Assembly: GCF_016743795.2 (NCBI RefSeq)
Contig: NZ_CP060138.2
Location: 1,364,001-1,428,000 of the forward strand
DNA length: 64,000 nt
Direction of reading: 5' to 3'
From: Rickettsia tillamookensis
Lineage (GTDB): Bacteria; Pseudomonadota; Alphaproteobacteria; Rickettsiales; Rickettsiaceae
Position numbers and translations under genes: made by a program
Part shown: positions 29,301-38,371 of the stretch, one piece after another
Numbering within the stretch: position 1 is the first letter of the stretch
How the letters are laid out: each line of letters opens with the position of its first letter
The notes under the pieces: generated by a model
The model's input: the letters and a program-made list of their open reading frames with translations, nothing else
Databases searched by the model: none
Told to the model about the DNA's origin: nothing

Positions 29301-29936
29301 TTATTTTGAGGCTAATTCTCTGATATATAATATCAATTTAGCATAAATAAGATTAGGAGCATGATTTACTGAAAGTTTATATATATTCTTAGGCGTTAAC
29401 ACTTCTTCATTACGCACTCGCACAAAAGATATAAGAGTATTAGGAGGCATATAAGAATAAATTTCAGAGAATATTTTTAGAAAAGTCAAAAAATCTGCAC
29501 ATGCATATTTTACATTTATGCTATAATTATTTACATGAATCGATTCACCTTCTCCTTCAATCGCCTGAACATTATTTTTAAAAAATACTGAATTTATAGA
29601 TACATCTATAGGTTCTACTAAATCATATTTATTGCTTAAGCTTTTTATTTTAGGAATTAGTTCTTGATAATTTAAGCAACTCACATTACTTGGAACGCTT
29701 AAATCTACATATTTTTTGTAAGATTCTAAAATTTCTTCTTTAGAGTTAATGACAGAATAAAGCTTTAAAACTTCCTCTGTTAGGTTTTCTTGTGAAACTT
29801 GTTTATCAAGAATAGATTTACTGTATTCTTGCTGGAAATTTTTTATTATCCAAATAGTTAAGGAAATAAAGAAGAAATATATAATAAATTGAAAGAATAT
29901 AAGATTCTTTAAATACATAATATATTTTTCAAACAT
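29301..29936 (-). CDS. PilO/GspM-like inner-membrane protein
   Basis: The 211-residue protein has a short cytoplasmic start, one membrane helix (FFQFIIYFFFISLTIWII, about residues 14-31), a coiled-coil-like segment (about 32-75), and an alpha/beta region to the end. This is the architecture of PilO, PilN or GspM, which form the periplasmic part of type IV pilus/type II secretion platforms. I see no diagnostic motif, so the call rests on topology and on the PilM/GspL-like neighbour. Its ATG overlaps by 8 nt (ATGTTTGA) the tail that once ended the upstream gene. Confidence 0.45.
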   Translation of the reverse strand: MFEKYIMYLKNLIFFQFIIYFFFISLTIWIIKNFQQEYSKSILDKQVSQENLTEEVLKLYSVINSKEEILESYKKYVDLSVPSNVSCLNYQELIPKIKSLSNKYDLVEPIDVSINSVFFKNNVQAIEGEGESIHVNNYSINVKYACADFLTFLKIFSEIYSYMPPNTLISFVRVRNEEVLTPKNIYKLSVNHAPNLIYAKLILYIRELASK

Positions 29937-29985
29937 TATTGTTACCTTGGGTTATTAGTGCCGGTTTAGGATCAATATACTCTGG

Positions 29986-30117
29986 AGTAGATACGAAGAT
30001 CAACTTCAAAAAGTGCAAGGAGTTCACAAGGCGAGGATCGCAGCGTATACTTAATACGTGAGAACCGCAGCTCTTGTAGAACGACGTAGCCAATTTTTGA
30101 AGTTGATCGAGTATATT
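29986..30117. repeat. Palindromic repeat family C, copy C3
   Basis: Arms gtagatacgaagatcaactt and ttttgaagttgatcgagtat. It follows the stop codon of the 523-residue protein and separates it from its probable original tail (IDPKPALITQGNNNV, 29929-29985). Confidence 0.87.
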
Positions 30118-31687
30118 ACGTCTTATCGTCAACTATATTAACCGATAAAGGAATTACTACCTTACCGAATATATCAAGTATTTTATCCTTATATATAACA
30201 TAATCTATCTGCAAATTAGATAATTTATTTTTTACGTTTTGCATATGATCATCTAGCATCTTTAGAGATTCATCTACCGATAGATTATTAGTATGATATT
30301 TAAGTATTAATTTGATTATTAATTGTCTCTTAGAAATTAACAAAATATTATCTATATTTGTTAATTCCCATTTAATTTCTTCTAATTTAAAAGCCGGATT
30401 TAAAGTAATTATAAGTCTGTTAAGTAAATCAAACGGTAGCGGTACCGGTGCTTCTAGTAATTTTTCTATTACATATAAATCAGCTAGGCTAGTAGTATTT
30501 TTAATATAAGGATATTTATATTTGATACTATCATATTCTTGATTTGTTGCATAATATTTTTCATTAATGGAGTTTATGTCTTTGTAATTCTGTTTTGTAT
30601 TATATTTGATAATACCGACCACTAATATTAATATTATAAGTAATGCACTATATAATTTAAATGTCAGATCCTTTATAGTAACTAGTTTTTTTATTGATTT
30701 TAAATTATTATTATAAGCGGGAAAACTCTTATATTCTAGAAACAGCCTACTAATATTCGTATCTATAAATCTTTCTTTTTCTAGAGTTTGCTTATTTAGT
30801 ATATTATCAACCGGTATAAAGATTACAGGGCGATCTTCAAAATTTGTTGATTCTAATAAAGATTTTAACTCTTCATCTACTATAAGAATTATACAGGCTC
30901 TTTGATTAAGATTACTTATATAGTTTTTAAATAATATAAAACAATCATTAATTTCTTGTTCTATAATACCTTGAACATAGCCGGTTGTTTTACCGAATGG
31001 ATAATCAAGATTTCTAATTGTTATTATATTATTTTTATGTTTGATAATAAATTTTATACCGCTAGCTTGTGAGACATATACACAAATTTGGAAATAATCA
31101 TTATATTTATCATTTTCTATATTCTGAACTATTTTATTTATAATAACTTTTAGCTCTAACGTTAAAAAGTAAATTCCTTTTAAATCAAGCGATCTTTTAT
31201 CTATAATACATGAAATTATATCACTTAAAGGTGTTTCAAATGGACACGACATAATTAAAGTCGACCAAATTTCACTTGGTGTAGTAGTAATTTCGTAAAC
31301 ACAATGTGCTATAATGTCTTCTTTATTAAAATAACCTTCGATAAATTGTTCAATAGGATCAAGTTTAACTATTGACTGTAATATAGGTATTTGATCATGC
31401 CGTGTCTTACATTCACTACCGTCAAGTAAAAAATAAATATCGCTTTTTGGAAATTTACTAAAAAAGTTTTTATAAGGATTTAAGTCTATCTGTTCCTGAG
31501 TAGGGATAAATAATTTATCTAATAATTTATTATCGAGAAAAGTACTAAGAAATACACCTTTATTACCTAGTAACACCACGATCTTTTTTCTTTTGAAAGA
31601 AAATATTGTTAATTTTGTAACAAAATTAACAATATGTAATTTGATCGAATCAAAAATATTTTTCATAAATAAGTTTATTTTAATCAT
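30116..31687 (-). CDS. PilM/GspL-like membrane protein, C-terminus cut by a repeat
   Basis: The 523-residue protein has a cytoplasmic N-terminal part of about 340 residues starting [19 protein letters not shown], then one membrane helix ([18 protein letters not shown], about 348-366), then about 155 residues of alpha/beta sequence outside. An actin-like cytoplasmic domain, a single helix and a ferredoxin-like end is the GspL (or fused PilM-PilN) plan; I infer this from layout, not from a clear motif. The frame ends at the edge of repeat C3. The sequence beyond C3, in another frame, ends with a TGA that overlaps the next gene's ATG, so the original C-terminus was probably about 16 residues longer. 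Confidence 0.45.
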   Translation of the reverse strand: MIKINLFMKNIFDSIKLHIVNFVTKLTIFSFKRKKIVVLLGNKGVFLSTFLDNKLLDKLFIPTQEQIDLNPYKNFFSKFPKSDIYFLLDGSECKTRHDQIPILQSIVKLDPIEQFIEGYFNKEDIIAHCVYEITTTPSEIWSTLIMSCPFETPLSDIISCIIDKRSLDLKGIYFLTLELKVIINKIVQNIENDKYNDYFQICVYVSQASGIKFIIKHKNNIITIRNLDYPFGKTTGYVQGIIEQEINDCFILFKNYISNLNQRACIILIVDEELKSLLESTNFEDRPVIFIPVDNILNKQTLEKERFIDTNISRLFLEYKSFPAYNNNLKSIKKLVTIKDLTFKLYSALLIILILVVGIIKYNTKQNYKDINSINEKYYATNQEYDSIKYKYPYIKNTTSLADLYVIEKLLEAPVPLPFDLLNRLIITLNPAFKLEEIKWELTNIDNILLISKRQLIIKLILKYHTNNLSVDESLKMLDDHMQNVKNKLSNLQIDYVIYKDKILDIFGKVVIPLSVNIVDDKT

Positions 31688-31740
31688 GATTCATTATATT
31701 TTACTATATGCAAAGTCATACCTGGGTAGCATTACCTGAG

Positions 31741-31835
31741 CCGTCATTGCGAGAAGAATTACGTAATAATTCAACGAAGCAATCTCATGATATTTGACGA
31801 GATTGCTGCGTCGCGTCGCTCCTCGCAATGACGAC
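31741..31835. repeat. Palindromic repeat family A, copy A4
   Basis: Arms CCGTCATTGCGAG and CTCGCAATGACG. It lies between the divergent PilM/GspL-like gene and alaS, the only A copy placed between two gene starts. Confidence 0.85.
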
Positions 31836-31883
31836 TCGGTATCAACGCAGGAATGACATAATATTTAAATAATATATCTTACC

Positions 31884-34520
31884 ATGACTAAATTTACCAC
31901 CGAAGAAGTTAGAAGTAAATTTATAACTTACTTTAAAGCAAATAATCATACACATGTACCAGCTAGCTCATTAATTCCACACAATGACCCTAGCTTAATG
32001 TTTGTTAATTCCGGAATGGTACAATTTAAAAATGTTTTTACCGGACAAGAAAAAAGACCTTATAACAAAGCGGTAACTAGTCAGAAATCTCTTAGAGCCG
32101 GTGGCAAGCATAACGACCTTGAGAATGTCGGTTACACGGCAAGACATCATACCTTTTTTGAAATGCTAGGCAATTTTTCATTCGGTGACTATTTTAAAGA
32201 ACACGCCATATATTACGCTTGGAATTTACTGACTAAAGAATTTGAACTCCCAAAAGATAAGCTATATGTAACAGTCTATCATACCGACGACGAAGCAGCT
32301 TCTTACTGGAAAAAAATAGCAGGATTTAGAGATGATCGCATAATAAGGATTAAAACAAACGATAATTTTTGGTCTATGGGCGATACGGGTCCTTGCGGTC
32401 CTTGCTCTGAAATTTTTTATGACCACGGTGAACAAATATACGGTGGGCTACCTGGCACTAAGGACGAAGACGGTGATAGATTTATCGAGATTTGGAATAT
32501 GGTATTTATGCAATATGAACAAATCGATAAAGATACTAGAATAGAGTTACCGCAAAAATCTATCGATACCGGTATGGGTCTTGAGCGTATGACGGCAGTA
32601 TTACAGCATGTTAACAATAATTATGACATAGATTTATTTCAGGAAATAATTAATTTTACCGAAAATATAGTAAAAGTGAAAGTAGAGGGAGAAGCCAAAT
32701 TTTCTTACCGAGTTATTGCCGACCACTTACGAGCAAGTAGCTTTTTAATAGCTGACGGTGTTATCCCTTCAAATGAGGGGCGTGGTTACGTACTTCGCCG
32801 TATTATGCGAAGAGCCATGAGGCATGCTCATATGCTTGGGTCAAAAGAGCCATTAATGTATAAATTACTGCCAAAGCTTGTTGATTTAATGGGGAATGTT
32901 TATCCTGAACTTAAGAGAGCAGAAAGCTTTATCAGCAGCATCTTAGAACAAGAAGAAATTAGGTTTAAAACTACTTTAGAACGTGGTCTAAAGCTTCTTA
33001 CCGAAGAAACAGAAACACTAATAAAAGGTAATGAATTATCAGGAGAAGTAGCATTTAAACTATATGATACTTACGGATTTCCTCTTGATTTAACTGAAGA
33101 TATTCTAAAAAATCGTAATATTTCCGTCGATCATAAGGGATTTGAAGAGCAAATGCTTGCACAAAAAGAACGTGCTAGAAAATCTTGGCTTGGCTCCGGT
33201 GAGTCCAAAACCGATCAGTTGTGGTTTGATATTAAAGAGCAGCATGGTAGCACGGAATTTTTAGGATATACGCTTAATGAAGCTGAATGTAAAATAATTG
33301 CATTAATTAAAGATAATAATTTAGTTGATGATATAAAAAAAATAGACACGCAATTTTTGTTAATTAGCAACCAAACACCTTTTTACGGTGAGTCCGGCGG
33401 TCAAATGGGTGATGTAGGTAGGATATTTGCAAAAGATTCTGAAGTAGAAGTAATAGATACTCTAAAATATTTAGGCTCTATTATAGTCCACAAATGTATT
33501 TTGAAAAAGGGGCAGATTAAAATAGGCGAAAATGCTAATTTTAGTATAGACATCAAATATAGACAAAATTTAAGAATTCATCACTCGGCAACGCATATAT
33601 TACATGCAGTACTGCATGAGGTGCTTGGTAAACATGTTACACAAAAAGGTTCTTTAGTCGCTCCGACTTATTTACGTTTTGATATTAGCCATTCTAAAGC
33701 TGTGACTAATGAAGAAATCACTTTAATCGAAGATAAGGTAAATGAGATTATTAGAGATAATCATGAAGTAGATACTACATTAATGACAACTGAAGATGCA
33801 GTCAAACAAGGAGCTATGGCACTGTTTGGCGAGAAATACGACTCTGAGGTAAGAGTAGTTAAGATGGGTGAGACTTCTTTAGAATTATGCGGTGGTACGC
33901 ATGTCAGACGTACCGGTGACATCGGTTGCTTTAAAATCACAAGCGAAAGTGCTATAGCGGCAGGGGTTCGCAGAATTGAAGCAGTTTGCGGTGAATTCGT
34001 AATTAAATTAATGAGAGAAAAGGATAGTTTACTTAAATCGATAGAAAGCAGTTTAAAGACTAACAAAAACGAACTTGTTACTAAGGTTAATAATACCCTA
34101 GAGCGTAATAAGGAACTTGAGAAAGAGTTAGAAAAAACTCATTTAGCTCGTTTAGATTTAAGTATAGAGCAGATTGAAAAACAAGCTGAAGATATAAAAG
34201 GATTTAAGCTAATTTATCGATATATAGAGAATTTAGACAATAAAGTATTGCGTCAGGCTGCAGAAAATTTAACGAAAAAAGTAGAGAATTTAATAGTAGT
34301 ATATATTACGGGTAATAACGATAAATTATCTATTACGGTTGCGGTTAGTAAAGCTATAACGGACAAATTTAATGCAGGTATAATAGTAAAAGAACTCTCT
34401 TTATTCTTAGGAGGCAGCGGCGGCGGTGGACAGCCTTCGATTGCTCAAGCCGGCGGAAATGATATAGGTAAGCTAACTAACATCCATGAAAAATTACATA
34501 GTTTATTAACAGTATCATAG
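31884..34520 (+). CDS. alaS: Alanyl-tRNA synthetase
   Basis: A class II synthetase that charges tRNA-Ala and edits Ser/Gly. The 878 residues cover the catalytic core (HHTFFEMLGNFSFGDYFK; SIDTGMGLERM), the editing domain with zinc-binding HHSATHILH and ELCGGTHVRRTGD, and the C-Ala domain ending LGGSGGGGQPSIAQAGG. It is full length and monocistronic, with repeats on both sides. Confidence 0.98.
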   Translation: MTKFTTEEVRSKFITYFKANNHTHVPASSLIPHNDPSLMFVNSGMVQFKNVFTGQEKRPYNKAVTSQKSLRAGGKHNDLENVGYTARHHTFFEMLGNFSFGDYFKEHAIYYAWNLLTKEFELPKDKLYVTVYHTDDEAASYWKKIAGFRDDRIIRIKTNDNFWSMGDTGPCGPCSEIFYDHGEQIYGGLPGTKDEDGDRFIEIWNMVFMQYEQIDKDTRIELPQKSIDTGMGLERMTAVLQHVNNNYDIDLFQEIINFTENIVKVKVEGEAKFSYRVIADHLRASSFLIADGVIPSNEGRGYVLRRIMRRAMRHAHMLGSKEPLMYKLLPKLVDLMGNVYPELKRAESFISSILEQEEIRFKTTLERGLKLLTEETETLIKGNELSGEVAFKLYDTYGFPLDLTEDILKNRNISVDHKGFEEQMLAQKERARKSWLGSGESKTDQLWFDIKEQHGSTEFLGYTLNEAECKIIALIKDNNLVDDIKKIDTQFLLISNQTPFYGESGGQMGDVGRIFAKDSEVEVIDTLKYLGSIIVHKCILKKGQIKIGENANFSIDIKYRQNLRIHHSATHILHAVLHEVLGKHVTQKGSLVAPTYLRFDISHSKAVTNEEITLIEDKVNEIIRDNHEVDTTLMTTEDAVKQGAMALFGEKYDSEVRVVKMGETSLELCGGTHVRRTGDIGCFKITSESAIAAGVRRIEAVCGEFVIKLMREKDSLLKSIESSLKTNKNELVTKVNNTLERNKELEKELEKTHLARLDLSIEQIEKQAEDIKGFKLIYRYIENLDNKVLRQAAENLTKKVENLIVVYITGNNDKLSITVAVSKAITDKFNAGIIVKELSLFLGGSGGGGQPSIAQAGGNDIGKLTNIHEKLHSLLTVS

Positions 34521-34571
34521 TGTGCTAGTTTAGGTCATCATTGCGAGCGGGTATTGTTGCGTAGATATCTA

Positions 34572-34676
34572 ATCGTCATTGTGAGAAGAATTACGTAGTA
34601 ATCAAGGCGAAGCAATTTCAGGAAATTAGTACTGCTTCATGAGATTGCCACGTCGCTTCGCTCCTCGCAATGACGG
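34572..34676. repeat. Palindromic repeat family A, copy A5, flanked by H arms
   Basis: Arms TCGTCATTGTGAG and CTCGCAATGACG. Outside them lie ggtattgttgcgtagat (34548) and ccgagccatgcaacaacacc (34680), the same H-type arms that bound the insert at 11845-12007, here around an A core. Confidence 0.8.
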
Positions 34677-34732
34677 AAAACCGAGCCATGCAACAACACC
34701 GAACAAGCCATGGTGTGACACCTGTATTAATA

Positions 34733-36856
34733 TCATAGTGTAATTAAATCCCCAAGTGCTTCTACTAATTTATGGTTATTAGCAAAATTTTCTACCTCAT
34801 TATGATTGCCGTAATGATCAAAATTTAGTAATAGTTCTTCTTGAGAATTTTTATAAAAAATGTTGGTAAATAAACGCATGTCATCGTTAATTTTAATCTC
34901 TACAGCTTTATTCTGTAAAAATTTAACTCCATTCACGTTTGTTTTGCAATATGTAATACCTTTTTCTATAGCACGAGTAAAAGAATCAATGAGGTTCTTA
35001 TCTAGCTTCTTTTCAACTTCTTTCGCAATTTTTGCAAAACAATTTAAACCTTTATATTTGCCTATAGGATAAGTATCATTTTTTTTAATGATCTGTTTAT
35101 TAACATTCCAATTACTAACAATTTGGTTATTAGTGATTTTTTGACTAATTTCAAAAAGTTTTTGTTGTTTTACCCGTTGATAATGAGCATGTATTTCTTT
35201 TGGATCATATTTTTCAATAAGCTTCTCTATATTTTCAGCGTTATAATTAACAGCAATTTCTTGTTGTTTTTCTTCGCTTAATTGATTTAAATATCCTTGA
35301 GCTTTTTCCTTATCCTTATCTAATAAAGCAGCTGCTACGCCGATTTCTAAAGCTTCTTCATTTTGAGGGGCATATTTTAAAGATTTCTCAATATTCTTAA
35401 GAGCAGCTGTAGTTTTTTCGTCTGCTATTAAAGAAGTGCTTGCAGTATTAAGAATTTCTACTATCACTTCTTCTTTGAATTCAGATTCATCGTACAATAT
35501 AGAATCAGGATCAAGATAGCTTTGTAAGACTGCAAAATTTTTATATATTTGCATATCTTTTTTAGGTATAGTTTTTAAAACATCGTGAGCTACTTCAACT
35601 TGTTTAGTATAAAGTGCAGTTGAAAGTATCAAAAGCTTATCACTTGAGAACTTAAAAATTTCTTTTAATTCTTGCTTTAATTCTTCCTTATAAATCCTTC
35701 TTTCTTTATCAGAAAAACTATTATATTTAGCAATATATTTACAACAATTTAATATAGACAAATATTGTGGAAGCAACGTATTAACATTAATAAGATTTAA
35801 TTTTTCTTTATTAATCTCATATAAATTATTTAGCATTTCCAATAAATATTTAACATTGCCTAAAGACATTTTCAGAATTATATTAGCTGCTTCTTTAGGT
35901 CTATCAGTCATTTTATAATTAGCACATAAGCTGAACATTATATTTTCATCGTTCGGCAAAAAAGATAAGGCGTATTTATAGTATTTCTCTGCTAATTTAT
36001 TATTACCGTTTACCTCATAAATATGGGCTAAACGATAAAGACAAAAACCTTTATCTTCTTCATTAAAATTAGTATCTATAGAATTATTATTAATTGTTTC
36101 TTCTAAAAGCTTACATGCTTCAGCATAATAATCGTTCTTTATTAACATCTCAGAAAGTTCATTTACTATACCAAAATAATATTTTATATGAGATGTTAAC
36201 TCTTTAGTAAATTTAACCTGAAAATCTGTTTTCATAAACTTCAACAAATAAAACAGAGTTTCCGTACATTCTTTATGTTTTGCATAGTTCTTTGTATTAA
36301 GCATTAATGTTAAAGATATATTTGCCCTAGTGAATATATCGCTTAATATTGTTTCTGCTGCTTCGGTATGATTGTTTAATATACTACAATAAAACGCCTC
36401 ACTCATTGCTTGAACTTTAAGGAAAATATTTTCTATAGGATCAAGAGATTTTACAGTAAATTTATTTTGTAAGGTATAACTGTTCTTAACATTTGAACTG
36501 AGGTTATAAAATAGTACATTCCCTTTTTGCTGTATGTTATACTTTTTTAATAATTCATGCCCTTTAAATTCGTCATATTTATAATTATTAAAAAACATTT
36601 CAATTACGCTGATTTTCTTTTCTACAATTCTCTCAGCTTCTTCATCTAAATATTTAAAAAGGTAAAGTATTGTTTCTATTGCAGCATTTACATTTTGTAA
36701 ATATGGAAGATTTTTAACTATCATATTTGCTTTAAGAGTAGGATTAATTGTTCTAAACTTATTTATTTCGTCTTTCGATAACATAGTAATTACTATATTA
36801 TTGCTAGAGTTAATATGAGAAGAATATTCTATAATGGAAGGTTTAGAATTTTTCAT
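34733..36856 (-). CDS. TPR-repeat protein, function unknown
   Basis: The 707-residue, wholly helical protein has no signal peptide or membrane helix. Degenerate TPR units are visible at about 255-320 (FCLYRLAHIYEVNGNNKLAE, KYYKYALSFLPNDENI) and about 490-560 (KTTAALKNIEKSLKYAPQNE). N-terminal helices (about 40-110) resemble a coiled-coil docking segment. The C-terminal 110 residues (about 600-707) look like a separate compact domain with GKYKGLNCFAKIAKEVEKKL. Partner and role are unknown; an effector or scaffold role is possible. Confidence 0.65.
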   Translation of the reverse strand: MKNSKPSIIEYSSHINSSNNIVITMLSKDEINKFRTINPTLKANMIVKNLPYLQNVNAAIETILYLFKYLDEEAERIVEKKISVIEMFFNNYKYDEFKGHELLKKYNIQQKGNVLFYNLSSNVKNSYTLQNKFTVKSLDPIENIFLKVQAMSEAFYCSILNNHTEAAETILSDIFTRANISLTLMLNTKNYAKHKECTETLFYLLKFMKTDFQVKFTKELTSHIKYYFGIVNELSEMLIKNDYYAEACKLLEETINNNSIDTNFNEEDKGFCLYRLAHIYEVNGNNKLAEKYYKYALSFLPNDENIMFSLCANYKMTDRPKEAANIILKMSLGNVKYLLEMLNNLYEINKEKLNLINVNTLLPQYLSILNCCKYIAKYNSFSDKERRIYKEELKQELKEIFKFSSDKLLILSTALYTKQVEVAHDVLKTIPKKDMQIYKNFAVLQSYLDPDSILYDESEFKEEVIVEILNTASTSLIADEKTTAALKNIEKSLKYAPQNEEALEIGVAAALLDKDKEKAQGYLNQLSEEKQQEIAVNYNAENIEKLIEKYDPKEIHAHYQRVKQQKLFEISQKITNNQIVSNWNVNKQIIKKNDTYPIGKYKGLNCFAKIAKEVEKKLDKNLIDSFTRAIEKGITYCKTNVNGVKFLQNKAVEIKINDDMRLFTNIFYKNSQEELLLNFDHYGNHNEVENFANNHKLVEALGDLITL

Positions 36857-36971
36857 AATAAATAACCTATAAATTTGGCGTGCATTATAAAATAAATTCT
36901 ATTTTCTGTAAAGAATAATTAATTTTTAAATGAAATTTTAATAAAAAGATAAATAGTATGATCTGCTATTA

Positions 36972-37139
36972 TTAGAGGCTATCAGTAAATAAACTTTAAT
37001 TAGTAATTAAGGAGCTTTTTTAGCGAAAATTAATAAGATTTTTGTAGGAATAGTTATTCATATTTCAAAAAAATCTTATAATTTGCAGCAAAAAAGAACT
37101 AAATTACCGGTTAAAATTTGTTTACTGATAGACTCTTAG
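36972..37139. mobile_element. MITE-like element family F, copy F2
   Basis: A 168-bp full-length partner of F1. Terminal inverted repeats agaggctatcagtaaataaa and (reverse of the right end) agagtctatcagtaaacaaa match at 18 of 20 positions. An internal inverted repeat (aataagattttt / aaaaaaatctta) adds secondary structure. It lies between truA and the TPR gene. Confidence 0.82.
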
Positions 37140-37186
37140 ACACAGTATTGTTTATCAATATAATTCTGTGATATTTTTCACAGTTA

Positions 37187-37924
37187 TTAATACTCTGCTT
37201 TTACAAAATAAAGTCCGGATGCGGGAGCGGTAGGACCGGCGGCTTTTCTATCTTTGGCTTCTAGAACCTCTTTAATTTGTTCTGCATGCCAAATATTTTT
37301 ACCGACAAGCACTAAACTACCGACAATATTACGTACCATATGATGCAAAAACGAAGGTGCTGAAAGATATAATTTTATTTCTTCGTCTTCTTTAACAATA
37401 TTAAGTTCAGTTAAAGTTTTAATCGGTGATTTTGATTGACATGAACTAGCCCTAAATGAAGTAAAATCATGTTTGCCTAATAGATAAGCGGCAGCTTTTT
37501 GCATAGCTAGAATATCTAAAGGTGAACTAATCCACCATGCTCTATTTAAATCAATTACCGATGGGTAAGGTCTATTAATGATTCTATATATATAATGACG
37601 AGAGGTAGCTGAAAATCTTGCATGAAAATTATTTGGGACTATTTCACAATGCCATACCGCTACTGCATAAGGTCCTACAAAATAGTTGATAGCTGTAATA
37701 ATTTTATGAGGTTCTAAATGTTTTGAAAGATCAAAATGTGCTACTTGACCTATAGCATGAACACCGGCATCTGTTCTTCCTGATCCAAACAATACTATTT
37801 GTTCACCGGAAAATTTATAAATCGCTTCTTCTAATATCTGCTGTACCGACATTACTCCTGCTTGCCTTTGCCAACCTGCAAGATCCGTGCCTAAATACTC
37901 AATGGTAATCTTATATCGATACAT
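37187..37924 (-). CDS. truA: tRNA pseudouridine(38-40) synthase
   Basis: TruA modifies the anticodon arm of many tRNAs. The 245-residue protein shows [12 protein letters not shown] near the start, the catalytic [18 protein letters not shown] with its Asp, and [17 protein letters not shown]. Length is normal. Its promoter region is filled with repeats G1, D2 and C4. Confidence 0.96.
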   Translation of the reverse strand: MYRYKITIEYLGTDLAGWQRQAGVMSVQQILEEAIYKFSGEQIVLFGSGRTDAGVHAIGQVAHFDLSKHLEPHKIITAINYFVGPYAVAVWHCEIVPNNFHARFSATSRHYIYRIINRPYPSVIDLNRAWWISSPLDILAMQKAAAYLLGKHDFTSFRASSCQSKSPIKTLTELNIVKEDEEIKLYLSAPSFLHHMVRNIVGSLVLVGKNIWHAEQIKEVLEAKDRKAAGPTAPASGLYFVKAEY

Positions 37925-37925
37925 A

Positions 37926-38051
37926 TATACTCTGCTGATTTCAAGAATTGCTCTTTCATTTTATCAAGGATTCGCATCCTCACCTATTAAGTATAGGCTG
38001 CGGGTGCTCACCTCTCAAAATAAAATTCAATTCTCGAAATCATTTGAGTAT
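37926..38051. repeat. Palindromic repeat family G, copy G1
   Basis: Arms gatttcaagaattgctcttt and taaaattcaattctcgaaat; the left end overlaps the truA start region and the right end runs into D2. The 447-bp truA-rpoD gap (37925-38371) consists mainly of G1, D2 and C4 and has no gene. Confidence 0.7.
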
Positions 38052-38153
38052 AGTCAATTGATTTAAACGAGGTAGCACATTGTACGCCCTTTCGCCTATT
38101 ATTATAGGCTCTACCCTCACGCCTGTCGTCAAATTCAACTGAATTGACTATAA
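38048..38153. repeat. Palindromic repeat family D, copy D2
   Basis: Arms tatagtcaattgatttaaac and ttcaactgaattgactata; about 85% identical to D1 at 10360-10465. Confidence 0.85.
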
Positions 38154-38217
38154 AGGAGTTACTGCGTCATTCCCGTTAAAGTCTTTATTGGACAGATAAA
38201 CAAGAATGGATAAACGA

Positions 38218-38371
38218 GTATACTACTATGAAATGAAGAGTAGGTATACGAAGATCAACTTCAAAAAGAGCAAGAAGTCCACAAGACGAGGAGCGGAGCG
38301 TATACTTAATACGTGAGCACCGCAGTACTTGTAGGACGACGTAGCCAATTTTTGAAGTTCATCGAGTATAC
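38218..38371. repeat. Palindromic repeat family C, copy C4
   Basis: The longest C copy: gtatactactatgaaatgaa at one end, ttcatcgagtatact at the other. It touches the rpoD stop codon (38372-38374). Confidence 0.88.

Noticed and set aside
29929-30132. A separate 67-residue gene on the minus strand
   Set aside because: Most of it is repeat C3 read in one frame; only its last 15-16 codons look like native sequence, the old tail of the upstream gene.
34733-36856. Type IV secretion or chaperone identity for the TPR protein
   Set aside because: TPR units alone do not support any particular partner and no other motif was seen.
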